Shown here piece by piece: positions 1 to 8,565 of a stretch of DNA of 64,000 nucleotides. The position numbers were made by a program, and so were the translations under genes. Position 1 is the first letter of the stretch. The number at the start of each line of letters is the position of its first letter. Where the stretch lies: positions 2,936,001 to 3,000,000 of the forward strand of contig NZ_LT984798.1 in assembly GCF_900243745.1 (NCBI RefSeq). The letters run 5' to 3'. A model generated the notes under the pieces. The model did not search any database and was not told the origin of the DNA. It was given only the letters and a program-made list of their open reading frames with translations. Source of the DNA: Desulfovibrio sp. G11. GTDB lineage: Bacteria; Desulfobacterota; Desulfovibrionia; Desulfovibrionales; Desulfovibrionaceae.

Positions 1-1089
1 GCCGGGCAGGCTCTGGCCGCTGATGCCGCTCCTATCAAAATAGGCGTATACCTTCCCTTGACCGGGCAGAATGCCTTTGGCGGGCAGCTTGAGCTTGAAG
101 GCGTACGCCTGGCCCATAAGGAAATGCCCACCGTTCTCGGGCGTCCTGTTGATCTGGTGGTTGTGGACAACAAGTCCGACAAGGTCGAGGCTGCCAACGC
201 TGTAAAACGCCTTGTGGAACGTGACAAGGTTGTGGCGCTCATCGGTTCCTATGGTTCTTCTTTGGCCATGTCTGGCGCAGAAGTGGCCGAAAAGGCCAAA
301 GTTCCCGGCATCGGCACCTCCTGCACCAACCCCCTCGTGACCCAGGGCAAGAAGTATTACTTCCGCGCCTGCTTCATCGACCCCTATCAGGGGGCTGCCG
401 CGGCCACGTATGCCCGTGAAAACCTGGGCTTCAAAAAGGCCGCCGTGCTTATGGATATGACCAATGACTACGCTGTGGGCCTGGCCAGTTTCTTCTCCCG
501 TTCGTTCAAGAAGCAGGGAGGAGAAGTTGTCGGCACTCTCAAGTACAGCTCCGGCGACCAGGACTTCACGGCCCAGCTTACCGAACTGATCTCCAAACAG
601 CCCGACATCGTTTTCATGCCCGCCTACTTTGCTGAAGGCGCTATCATCATGAAGCAGGCCCGTGAACTGGGTGCCAAGTTCCGCCTTATGGGCGCGGACG
701 CCATGGATAACCCCGACACCCTCAAGCTCGGCGGCAAGGCTGCTGAAGGCTTCCTGCACACCACCTTTCCCTATGATCCGGCTATGACCAATATGAGCGA
801 AGCCGCCCAGCGGTTTACCGATGCCTGGAAGGCCACCTATCCCGACAAGGAAACCAACGTTAACGGCGCTCTTGGATACAACAGCTACTTCATCATCATT
901 GACGCCATCAAGCGCGCTAATTCCGCCGAGCCTCAGGCCATTGCCAAGGCTCTGGGCGAAACCAAGGACCTGTCCACGGCTCTTGGCGTGTTGTCCATCA
1001 ACGAATCTCACGATGCTGAAATGCCCGTGGGCATCATTGAGTACAAGGATGGCAAGCGCGTGTATGTGGGCGAAGTGACGCCCAAATAA
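1..1089 (+). CDS. livK: Branched-chain amino acid ABC transporter, periplasmic substrate-binding protein (5' end outside window)
   Basis: This is a periplasmic leucine/isoleucine/valine-type binding protein (type I periplasmic binding fold) that would deliver substrate to the LivHMGF importer encoded just downstream. The frame is open from the first base of the window, and the first residues (AGQALAADAAPIKIGVY) look like the end of a signal peptide followed by the mature start, so the true start lies upstream. Family hallmarks include PLTGQNAFGG near the start, IGSYGSSLAMS, and GTSCTNPLVT. The carboxyl end (YVGEVTPK) is complete. A terminator follows, then livH 131 bases on, so livK may be made in excess of the membrane parts. 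Related proteins bind other amides or amino acids, so the exact ligand is not proven. Confidence 0.92.
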   Translation, partial: AGQALAADAAPIKIGVYLPLTGQNAFGGQLELEGVRLAHKEMPTVLGRPVDLVVVDNKSDKVEAANAVKRLVERDKVVALIGSYGSSLAMSGAEVAEKAKVPGIGTSCTNPLVTQGKKYYFRACFIDPYQGAAAATYARENLGFKKAAVLMDMTNDYAVGLASFFSRSFKKQGGEVVGTLKYSSGDQDFTAQLTELISKQPDIVFMPAYFAEGAIIMKQARELGAKFRLMGADAMDNPDTLKLGGKAAEGFLHTTFPYDPAMTNMSEAAQRFTDAWKATYPDKETNVNGALGYNSYFIIIDAIKRANSAEPQAIAKALGETKDLSTALGVLSINESHDAEMPVGIIEYKDGKRVYVGEVTPK

Positions 1090-1104
1090 GTTGCCTTTTC
1101 CCTG

Positions 1105-1146
1105 CCCCGCAGCCTCTGTGGCTGCGGGGCGCTTTTCTCTTTTTTT
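1105..1146 (+). terminator. Intrinsic terminator or attenuator after livK
   Basis: A perfect 10-bp stem (CCCCGCAGCC at 1105-1114 with GGCTGCGGGG at 1120-1129) closes a 5-base loop and is followed by a T-rich tract to 1146. Its place between the binding protein and the permease genes suggests partial termination that gives more LivK than LivHMGF. Confidence 0.8.
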
Positions 1147-1220
1147 GCCGCCGTCCGCGCGGAAAGGCCCCTTGTGGCCTTTCTTTCGTCGCGATCCAGT
1201 ACGGCTGCCGAGGTGGCCAC

Positions 1221-2114
1221 ATGAGCCTTGACATGTTTTTGCAGCACTGCTTTAACGCCCTTACCCTGGGATCGCTCTACGCGCTTATCGCCATTGGCTA
1301 CACAATGGTCTACGGCATATTGCGCCTGATCAACTTTGCGCATGGCGATATCCTGATGGTTGGCGCCTACTTTGTTTTTTTCGGCACGTTCGCTTTTGGC
1401 TGGCCCTGGGGTGTGGCCGCCGTAGTTTCGGTGGCGGGCGCAAGCCTGCTCGGGGTTTTCATTGAAAGGGTCGCGTACCGGCCTTTGCGCGATGCGCCAC
1501 GTATTTCGGCGCTTATCAGCGCCATTGCCGTTTCATTTTTTATAGAAAGTCTGGCTGTAGTCGTCTTTACAGGCCAGCCGCGTCCGGTGCTTCAGCCTGA
1601 ATGGCTTGTTGCCGAGTGGCAGATAGGCAGCCTGCGCATTTTACCGCTCACAGCGTTTGTGCCTTTGATGACCATAGTTCTTGTGGGCTTTCTGCTGTAC
1701 GTGGTTTATCGCACCAAGCCAGGACTGGCCATGCGCGCCATATCTAAGGATATCGAGACCACGCGCCTGCTCGGTGTGCGGGTGGACAACATCATTGCCC
1801 TGACCTTCTGCATCGGTTCGGCTCTGGCCGCGGCTTCAGGCATTATGTGGGCCTTGCGCTACCCCCAGGTGCATCCGTATATGGGGATCATGCCGGGGCT
1901 CAAGGCATTTATTGCCGCCGTGTTCGGGGGGATCGGTTCCATCCAGGGCGCGGTTATCGGCGGGGTGGCCCTGGGCTTTGTGGAAATCATGACTGTGGCC
2001 TTCATGCCTGAGCTTTCGGGATACCGTGACGCTTTCGCCTTTGTGCTACTGGTGCTTGTGCTTTTTTACAAGCCCACGGGCCTTCTGGGTGAACGCATGG
2101 AGGAGAAAATCTGA
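1221..2114 (+). CDS. livH: Branched-chain amino acid ABC transporter permease LivH
   Basis: This 297-residue inner-membrane protein is one of the two permease subunits of the branched-chain amino acid importer. It begins with the family's typical segment NALTLGSLYALIAIGYTMVYG and continues with LINFAHGDILMVGAY. The rest is a series of hydrophobic helices with the usual late GGIGSIQGAVIGG loop. The length fits the LivH family (about 290-310). Its stop codon overlaps the livM start by one base, which indicates translational coupling within livHMGF. The AGGTGG at 1210-1215 is a plausible ribosome binding site. Confidence 0.94.
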   Translation: MSLDMFLQHCFNALTLGSLYALIAIGYTMVYGILRLINFAHGDILMVGAYFVFFGTFAFGWPWGVAAVVSVAGASLLGVFIERVAYRPLRDAPRISALISAIAVSFFIESLAVVVFTGQPRPVLQPEWLVAEWQIGSLRILPLTAFVPLMTIVLVGFLLYVVYRTKPGLAMRAISKDIETTRLLGVRVDNIIALTFCIGSALAAASGIMWALRYPQVHPYMGIMPGLKAFIAAVFGGIGSIQGAVIGGVALGFVEIMTVAFMPELSGYRDAFAFVLLVLVLFYKPTGLLGERMEEKI

Positions 2115-3154
2115 TGCGCCTGAACAGCAGCACGCTTTTGAGCATACTGGTCATGGTTCTGCTGGGCTGCGCTGTCTGGCAGGCAGAAACCTTTTTGGGC
2201 GATTACCAGATTTATATTGCCAAGCTCATCTTCATCAACGCCATTCTGGCCCTTTCACTCAACCTCATTTATGGGTTCACAGGTCTTTTCTCTTTGGGGC
2301 ATGCGGGCTTTATAGCCGTGGGCGCTTACGTTTCGGCCCTGTGCATTCTGCCGCCGGAACAGAAAGAAATGATGTGGATTCTCGAACCTATAATGTGGCC
2401 TTTTTCCGAACTGTTCACGCCGTTCTGGGCCTCTGTGCTGGCCGGGGGCGTTGTAGCCACCATATTCGCTTTTTTTATAGCTGTTCCCGTACTGCGCCTT
2501 GGGGATGACTATCTGGGTATAGCCACTCTTGGTTTTGCTGAGATCATCCGGGTGCTCATCGTCAACGCCACGCCCATAACCAACGGCTCTCTGGGCATCA
2601 AGGGCATACCGGGACACGCCACACTGCTGGCCTGTTACGGCTGGGTGCTTTTTACCCTCATTGTGCTTGCGCGACTTGTGTTCAGCAACTACGGCAACGT
2701 GCTGCGCTGCATACGTGATAACGAGATTGCAGCCAGAGTCATGGGTATCAACGTATTCTGGAACAAGGTGCTTTCTTTCTGCATCGGTGCATTTTTCGCC
2801 GGTGTGGGGGGAGCCTTGCTTGGCAGCCACCTTTCCACCATTGACCCAAAGATGTTCAATTTTTTGCTGACCTTCAACGTGCTCATGTTTGTAGTGGCTG
2901 GCGGGCTCGGCTCTCTGACGGGCAGTCTGCTTGGTGCTACGGTTATCACCATTCTTCTGGAGTGGCTGCGTGCAATTGAAGAACCCATGGATATCTTTGG
3001 CCTGTTCGAGCTGCCGGGCATTCCCGGCATGCGCATGGTGGTGTTTTCAATGGTTCTGCTGGCCATTATCCTGTACCGGCGTGAAGGCATCATGGGCACG
3101 AGGGAACTGACCTGGAAGAGAATTGGCGCATTTCTGAGGAGGCACAAGGCATGA
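2114..3154 (+). CDS. livM: Branched-chain amino acid ABC transporter permease LivM
   Basis: This 346-residue polytopic membrane protein is the second permease of the importer. Recognisable family stretches are ALSLNLIYGFTGLFSLGHAG near residue 45, DDYLGIATLGFAEIIRV near residue 130, and RDNEIAARVMGINVFWNK, the loop that contacts the ATPase subunits. It starts one base inside the livH stop and ends with an ATGA overlap with livG, so the genes are tightly coupled. Nothing unusual is seen. Confidence 0.94.
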   Translation: MRLNSSTLLSILVMVLLGCAVWQAETFLGDYQIYIAKLIFINAILALSLNLIYGFTGLFSLGHAGFIAVGAYVSALCILPPEQKEMMWILEPIMWPFSELFTPFWASVLAGGVVATIFAFFIAVPVLRLGDDYLGIATLGFAEIIRVLIVNATPITNGSLGIKGIPGHATLLACYGWVLFTLIVLARLVFSNYGNVLRCIRDNEIAARVMGINVFWNKVLSFCIGAFFAGVGGALLGSHLSTIDPKMFNFLLTFNVLMFVVAGGLGSLTGSLLGATVITILLEWLRAIEEPMDIFGLFELPGIPGMRMVVFSMVLLAIILYRREGIMGTRELTWKRIGAFLRRHKA

Positions 3155-3972
3155 GCGAGTTTATTCTGCCCCGCCCCCCGCATTATGAAGGCGCCTTGCT
3201 TCTCGCCCGGGATGTGACCATGCGCTTTGGCGGCGTTACTGCCGTGAGCGAGCTTTCACTGGCCCTGCCCAAGGGAAGCATCGCAGGCATCATTGGACCG
3301 AACGGTGCGGGAAAAACAACGGCCTTCAACGTGCTCAGCGGATTTTACACGCCGCAGGGTGGAGATGTCATTTTTGACGGACAGAGCATCAAGGGCCGGA
3401 AGCCCTATGATATCTGCCGTCAGGGCATGGCCCGCACGTTTCAGAACATCCGCCTTTCGCAACACATGACCGTGCTTGAAAATATCATGGTGGGCTGTCA
3501 TGTGCGGCGTCACTGCCCCTGGTGGATGGCGCCGCTCGGTCTGCCGTCTTTTTACCGTGAAGAAGCCGAAATCAGGGAAAAAAGCCGCAAGCTGGCGGAA
3601 CGGGTAAATCTTGGCGAGCATCTCGATGACCTGGCCGGCAGCCTGCCTTACGGCGCGCAGCGCCGGCTTGAGATTGCCCGTGCTCTGGCTACCGAACCCC
3701 GGCTGCTTTTGCTGGACGAGCCTGCTGCAGGGATGAACCCCCAGGAAAGCATTGAGCTTATGCATTTCATTGGTCATATCCGCGACGAATTTGATCTGAC
3801 CATCCTGCTCATCGAGCATGACATGAAAGTTGTCATGGGCGTATGCCAGTACATCTGGGTTATGGAGTACGGCGCGCTCATCGCTGAAGGCGGGCCGGAG
3901 GATATTCGTAATAATCCCGTAGTAATCCGCGCCTACCTTGGTGAGGACATGGGCGCTGGCGGCATGTTTTGA
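3151..3972 (+). CDS. livG: Branched-chain amino acid ABC transporter ATP-binding protein LivG
   Basis: This 273-residue ATPase powers the Liv importer from the cytoplasmic face. The Walker A motif GPNGAGKTT lies at residues 49-57, the signature LPYGAQRRLEIARAL begins at residue 165, and Walker B LLLLDEP is at 185-191. These match the LivG subfamily, whose signature usually reads LSYGQQ; the proline and alanine here are mild variants. About 15 residues precede the usual start of the domain. The start overlaps the livM stop by four bases. Confidence 0.94.
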   Translation: MSEFILPRPPHYEGALLLARDVTMRFGGVTAVSELSLALPKGSIAGIIGPNGAGKTTAFNVLSGFYTPQGGDVIFDGQSIKGRKPYDICRQGMARTFQNIRLSQHMTVLENIMVGCHVRRHCPWWMAPLGLPSFYREEAEIREKSRKLAERVNLGEHLDDLAGSLPYGAQRRLEIARALATEPRLLLLDEPAAGMNPQESIELMHFIGHIRDEFDLTILLIEHDMKVVMGVCQYIWVMEYGALIAEGGPEDIRNNPVVIRAYLGEDMGAGGMF

Positions 3973-4026
3973 TGCGTGATCGCATTATAGCCGTAACGGC
4001 TGAAGATATAATGGATATGGTGCAGC

Positions 4027-4749
4027 ATGCTTGAAATTCGTGACCTTCATGTACGCTACGGCGGCATTCAGGCCGTGCAGGGAGTAAGCCTTACCATCCC
4101 GCGCGGCAGCATTGTGACCCTCATTGGAGCCAACGGCGCGGGCAAGAGCAGCATTATCCGCTCCATTGCCGGGCTGAACAAAAACGTTAATGGTGAAATA
4201 CTGCTAACCCGTCACGAAGGCGAGACACCGTCTTCTCTCATGGGCCTCAAGCCTGAAGATATGGTGCGGCGGGGCATCTCACTCTCTCCTGAGGGGCGGC
4301 GCATCCTGCCTCATCTGACAGTTGCCGAAAACCTGATGCTTGGTGCATATTCCCGCAATGACCGTCAGGAAATTGCCGATGATATCGAGTGGGTATATAC
4401 GCTTTTTCCTCGCCTCAAGGAGCGGAACTGGCAGAAGGGCGGCACACTTTCCGGCGGTGAACAGCAGATGCTGGCCGTGGGCAGGGCGCTCATGAGCCGC
4501 CCTGATCTGCTTATGCTGGACGAGCCTTCCCTGGGGCTGGCCCCCTTGCTGGTGCGCGAGATTTTTGAAATCGTCAAACGTATCAATGCCGATGGAAAAA
4601 CCGTGCTGCTGGTGGAGCAAAATGCTTTTGCGGCTCTTTCTGTGGCACACTACGCCTATATTCTGGAAGTGGGCCGTGTTGTGCTGGAAGGCCCCGGCAG
4701 GCAGCTGCTGGAAAACCCCAAAGTCAAAGAAGCTTATCTGGGAGGCTAG
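4027..4749 (+). CDS. livF: Branched-chain amino acid ABC transporter ATP-binding protein LivF
   Basis: This 240-residue ATPase pairs with LivG to drive the branched-chain amino acid importer. Walker A GANGAGKSS is at residues 34-42, the signature LSGGEQ is at 141-146, and LLMLDEPSLGLAPL follows as Walker B. The early motif RYGGIQAVQGVSL is typical of LivF. It lies 54 bases after livG, and a strong terminator follows, so it is the last gene of the liv operon. Confidence 0.94.
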   Translation: MLEIRDLHVRYGGIQAVQGVSLTIPRGSIVTLIGANGAGKSSIIRSIAGLNKNVNGEILLTRHEGETPSSLMGLKPEDMVRRGISLSPEGRRILPHLTVAENLMLGAYSRNDRQEIADDIEWVYTLFPRLKERNWQKGGTLSGGEQQMLAVGRALMSRPDLLMLDEPSLGLAPLLVREIFEIVKRINADGKTVLLVEQNAFAALSVAHYAYILEVGRVVLEGPGRQLLENPKVKEAYLGG

Positions 4750-4811
4750 GCCCGATAGCGGGAGTGACGGGGCATCCCCCTTGCTTCCCGGCGTTTTGAG
4801 AACTATTATAA

Positions 4812-4840
4812 AAAGCGGGACTGAAAAGTCCCGCTTTTTT
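4812..4840 (+). terminator. Intrinsic terminator of the liv operon
   Basis: An 11-bp perfect stem (4812-4822 with 4827-4837) with a GAAA tetraloop runs into a stretch of T. It sits 60 bases after livF and ends the operon. Confidence 0.9.
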
Positions 4841-4946
4841 GTATCCCTGCAAGGCCCATCGCCGTTCGCGTTTCACAGGCACGGCAGCGGCCCACATCAT
4901 AACAGCGGGCAGACGGGAGTGTCAGGCCTGCAACGCAGGAGGTTTC

Positions 4947-7583
4947 ATGCGGCGTTTCTTTTCATTTGCGGCTCTGGCATTACTGCTTGCTCTGGCCTGC
5001 CCGGCAATTGCGGCCAGTGATAAACCAGCCCAGGGGGATGACAGCGGGGTGCTTACGCGTCTGCCCAACGGGCTTACCGTCTATATTGTGAAGGATGTAC
5101 GTTTTCCCCTTGTAGCCACGCGCCTGTATGTACGCACAGGCTCTGTCAATGAAAAACCTGATCAGGCGGGTATCAGTCACCTGCTTGAGCATATGGTGTT
5201 CAAGGGTACGGAGCACAGGCCAAAGGGCCAGGTGGCTCAGGATGTGGAGGCGCTGGGCGGCTACCTCAATGCTGCCACCAGCTTTGACAAGACATGGTAC
5301 ATGACCGATATGCCCGCCGCGCATTGGCGCACCGGCATGGATGTGGTCAAGGAAATGGCTTTCCAGCCTTCGCTGGATCCAAAAGAGCTGGAATCTGAAA
5401 AGGAAGTGGTCATTTCCGAGCTTGAAGGCGATCAGGACTCGCCCATGAGCAGGCTTTTTGAAAGCCTGCAGACTTCTGCCTTGCAAAACACGGTTTACGG
5501 GCGGCCCATCATCGGCTTTAAAGACACCATCCGGGCAGTCACGGCCGAGGATCTGCGTGCGTATGTGCGGCACTGGTATCAACCGCAAAACATGCTGCTG
5601 CTGGTAGCCGGCGATATTGATCCGCAGGCGGTGCTGGCGTATAGCCAGAAGCTTTTTGGCGGCCTGACCAATAACGGCGACCTTGCCGAACCGCAACCCG
5701 TAAATCTGGCCGATGCTTCGGGCGGGCCGCGGGTAGAGGTTATCTACGGCCCCTGGAGCAAGGTTTATATGGGTATGGCTTTTCCCGTACCCGGCCTGCG
5801 CGACCTGCGTTCTGTGGATCTGGATGTGCTCTGCTATCTCCTGGGTGGCGACGGTACATCCGAACTGTACCGCAAGTTCAAATATGAAAAACAGATGGTA
5901 GACAGCATCGGCATGGGCAACATGAGCCTGTCCCGTGCTGGTCTTGTCTATCTGAGCGCCCAGCTTGATGTGGACAAGGTGGAGCCCTTCTGGCGTGAAC
6001 TGACCAGGGACATGGCGGCCCTCAAGGCCGGGCAGTTCAGGCCGGAAGCCATTGAGCGGGCCAGGTTCAACCTTGAGGATAATATGGACAGGGCAGGCGA
6101 GACCCTCAATGGTCTTGCTTCATGGCTCGGCACTGTACAGTTTGAACTGGGGGGCAAACAGGCCGAGATGAACCTGCGTTTTGCCCAGCGCAATGTGGAT
6201 GTACCACAACTGGCTCAGGCCCTTGAGCTGTGGCTCAACCCCCGGCAGGCGCGTGTGCGCGTGCTGGCCCCGGAAGGAGCGAAGCTTCCTGACCTGGAGG
6301 CCATCCTGCAGCAGAACTGGCCCGGGCCTGAAAGTGATCAGGTGCGAAAGGCACGGGCTTCAAAGGCGGGCGAGCGCGAAGTGGTACAGCTGGGCGCTGG
6401 CCGCACCCTCATTTTGCAACCTGACGCCACGGTTCCCTACGTGGCCGTTGATATGATGCTCCCGGGCGGCAACGCTTTACTCAAGCCAGATTGCCAAGGA
6501 CTTGCTGGTCTTACGGCCCGCGCGCTTACCTCGGGCATCGGCACGCTGGACGCCCAGGGTGTGGAACGCTTTTTTTCCGACCGCGCAGCGGCCATAGATG
6601 CCAGTGCCGGGCTGCAGAGCTTTACCGTCTCCATTACCGGCCCGGCGCGCTTCAATGCAGACTATTTCGCCATACTGGGCGAAGCGTTGCGCAGCCCCAG
6701 GTTTGAAGAAAAGGAAATACGACGTGAAGCGGACAATATGAAAGCCGCCATACGTCAACGGTCCGACAGGCCTTCGTCCTACCTGTTTTCCAAGCTCAAC
6801 GGATTTCTTTTCCCTGGCGGCCAACCTTACGGCTATGACGGCCTGGGTAATGCGGAAAACCTCGACCGTTTTGGGGGCAAGGATGTACGCGCCTTCTGGC
6901 AGGAACAGATGGGACAGCCCTGGGTCCTTTCCATAGCCGGAGACTTCGACCGTGAGGCCGTGCTGGCCTTAGCCCGGTCCCTGCCTGTACCCCGCACAGA
7001 TATCCCCGCGCCGGGCGCTCCGGCATGGGGGCATGATAAAAAACTCGACCTGCACCTCCCCGGCCGCAATCAGGCGCATGTGCTCCAGGTTTTCAAGGCT
7101 GTGCCGCCTACCCATGAGGATGCGCCGGCCCTGATGCTGCTTCAGGCCGTGCTTTCCGGTCAGAGCGGTCTGCTGTTCAGCCAGTTGAGAGATGTGGAAG
7201 GCCTGGGTTACACGGTGACGGCTTTTTATCGCAGTATGCCCGAAGCAGGAATGATGGCTTTTTACATAGGCACTACTCCGGACAAAGTGGAGCAGGCCCG
7301 TAAAGGTTTTGGCAAGATTATTGCCGACATCAAGACAAAACCCCTGTCGGCTGCGCAACTGGAGGCCGGGGCAAACCGTCTGCTTGGCGCATACTTTCGC
7401 GAACGGCAAAGCCTGGGCGCACGGGCTGCGGATGCCGCCGGTGATGCCCTTTTGCGCCGCCCCTATGACTTTGACCGCCAGCTTATTGAAAAGGCCGCAA
7501 CCCTGACGCCTGCTCAGGTGCAGGCCGTGGCCAGGAAATATCTGGAGCAGGAAAACGCTTACGAACTGGTGCTCTTGCCCTGA
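4947..7583 (+). CDS. Exported M16-family zinc metalloprotease (pitrilysin/insulinase-like)
   Basis: This protein has 878 residues and begins with a signal peptide (MRRFFSFAALALLLALACPAIAA), so it acts outside the cytoplasm. The inverted zinc motif HLLEH is at residues 78-82, and downstream ESEKEVVISELEGD supplies the expected third ligand. The carboxyl half repeats the M16 fold, but where the motif is expected it reads GLTARALTSG, so it is presumably non-catalytic, as in other two-domain M16 proteins. The start was chosen at the ATG at 4947 because AGGAGG lies 4 bases before it and the signal peptide begins there; a longer frame upstream would run back through the terminator. The substrate is unknown. 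It stands alone between two terminators. Confidence 0.88.
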   Translation: MRRFFSFAALALLLALACPAIAASDKPAQGDDSGVLTRLPNGLTVYIVKDVRFPLVATRLYVRTGSVNEKPDQAGISHLLEHMVFKGTEHRPKGQVAQDVEALGGYLNAATSFDKTWYMTDMPAAHWRTGMDVVKEMAFQPSLDPKELESEKEVVISELEGDQDSPMSRLFESLQTSALQNTVYGRPIIGFKDTIRAVTAEDLRAYVRHWYQPQNMLLLVAGDIDPQAVLAYSQKLFGGLTNNGDLAEPQPVNLADASGGPRVEVIYGPWSKVYMGMAFPVPGLRDLRSVDLDVLCYLLGGDGTSELYRKFKYEKQMVDSIGMGNMSLSRAGLVYLSAQLDVDKVEPFWRELTRDMAALKAGQFRPEAIERARFNLEDNMDRAGETLNGLASWLGTVQFELGGKQAEMNLRFAQRNVDVPQLAQALELWLNPRQARVRVLAPEGAKLPDLEAILQQNWPGPESDQVRKARASKAGEREVVQLGAGRTLILQPDATVPYVAVDMMLPGGNALLKPDCQGLAGLTARALTSGIGTLDAQGVERFFSDRAAAIDASAGLQSFTVSITGPARFNADYFAILGEALRSPRFEEKEIRREADNMKAAIRQRSDRPSSYLFSKLNGFLFPGGQPYGYDGLGNAENLDRFGGKDVRAFWQEQMGQPWVLSIAGDFDREAVLALARSLPVPRTDIPAPGAPAWGHDKKLDLHLPGRNQAHVLQVFKAVPPTHEDAPALMLLQAVLSGQSGLLFSQLRDVEGLGYTVTAFYRSMPEAGMMAFYIGTTPDKVEQARKGFGKIIADIKTKPLSAAQLEAGANRLLGAYFRERQSLGARAADAAGDALLRRPYDFDRQLIEKAATLTPAQVQAVARKYLEQENAYELVLLP

Positions 7584-7628
7584 CATACCTGTAGTTCCGC
7601 GAAGGTGCGTGACGACAGTGTGTTTTGC

Positions 7629-7686
7629 CCCCATCAGGCCTTTCAGGTGAAGCCTCTTGCGCGAACCTGGAGCCTGATGGGGTTTT
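7629..7686 (+). terminator. Putative terminator of the M16 protease gene
   Basis: CCCCATCAGGC at 7629-7639 pairs perfectly with GCCTGATGGGG at 7672-7682, followed by TTTT. The 32-base interior contains a second short complementary pair (CAGGT with ACCTG) that would extend the stem. It lies 45 bases after the stop codon. Confidence 0.65.
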
Positions 7687-8165
7687 GCATGGCAATAAGA
7701 AGAAGGGCAGGCCTGTTTCAAAAAGAAACGGCTATGGCCGAAAGTCGGCACGTACCGTCAGTATCGGCGTTTTTTTACTGTCTGTGAAGGAGGGGAAGTG
7801 CTGCCTCCAGCTTGTCAGGAATATTTATCGAAAAAAAATGACCTGAAAAAAACGGCCACTAGCGCGGGTTTTTAGCTGCTAACTTCAAAAATCCGCTTGT
7901 ATCAAGGACTTGAGCAGCCTTGAAATCATCTTCGCAGTGCGCTAGATTGCAGATCCGCACTGAGGGAAGTCACCAGCCAGCATATCAGGCTGCGGAACTT
8001 TCAATAGCGGTTCCGGCAGTGTTAAGCAGGGCAGAGCCCCCATTCTCGCCCTGTGCTCTTTTGCGGTCTTTTTTCAGTCCTGCTTAACGAGCGTAATTAA
8101 AAATTTTTCTTAATATAAACTAAACTGTTCCCATGCACCTAGGAAGTCTTTTTTACCAACCCCAA

Positions 8166-8194
8166 TTGACATGAAGCGGTTCTTTTGAGATTTT
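8166..8194 (+). promoter_or_regulatory. Candidate sigma-70 promoter for the riboswitch-nrd transcript
   Basis: A perfect TTGACA box at 8166-8171 lies about 17 bases before a T-rich hexamer near 8189-8194 that only weakly resembles a -10 box. Placement just upstream of the riboswitch supports it, but the weak -10 keeps this tentative. Confidence 0.4.
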
Positions 8195-8201
8195 CTAGAC
8201 A

Positions 8202-8358
8202 TTGAAAGTGCCCCACCGGGCTTAATCGGGAATCCCGTGAAAAGCGGGAGCGGACCCGCCGCCGTAAGCCGGGCAACAAACTGTCTTTCACCATGCGCCA
8301 CTGGGTTCAGCCCGGGAAGGCCGAAAGATGGCCGGCAAGCCGGAAGACCTGCTTTCAA
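8202..8358 (+). promoter_or_regulatory. Cobalamin (B12) riboswitch controlling nrdD
   Basis: The segment carries the conserved parts of an adenosylcobalamin riboswitch. These are the closing P1 helix TTGAAAG (8202-8208) with CTTTCAA (8352-8358), a GGGAA..GTGAAA core near 8228-8242, CCGCCGTAAGCCGGG, GCCACTGGG, and the B12 box AGCCGGAAGACCTGC around 8338-8352. About 207 bases separate the aptamer from the nrdD start; they contain a hairpin at 8407-8429 and a small GCCTTCGGC hairpin before a T-rich stretch, which may form the expression platform. By family knowledge such elements repress B12-independent isozymes when B12 is plentiful. That fits control of a class III reductase in a cell that also has a B12-dependent class II enzyme elsewhere, which is inferred. 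Confidence 0.92.
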
Positions 8359-8565
8359 CTTACCTTCAAAGGGTGATGGGTATCCCCTGTAACCCCAATA
8401 AGGACAACCGACACGGGGCTTTTGTCGGTCAGTCCCCCCGCTGAGGGCGGTCTGCCTTCGGCTGCAGGCATGTTCCTGTTATTTTGTTTGCCCCTCCATT
8501 AGGTATCGGTATTTGCGTCCATATTCTGGACGGCCCTGTTCACTATGTTCCGGGAGCTTTCTTCC

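Larger units (their letters stand above)
7584..8201. other. Long non-coding spacer before the cobalamin riboswitch
   Basis: No convincing gene was found in these roughly 620 bases. The region holds the terminator hairpin of the M16 gene, a larger inverted repeat (8021-8030 with 8079-8088), an AT-rich stretch near 8090-8125, and a possible promoter just before the riboswitch. Confidence 0.6.

Noticed and set aside
4839..4946. Upstream extension of the M16 protease frame by 36 codons
   Set aside because: The extra part begins in the liv terminator and lacks a ribosome binding site, while the ATG at 4947 has AGGAGG and opens a signal peptide.
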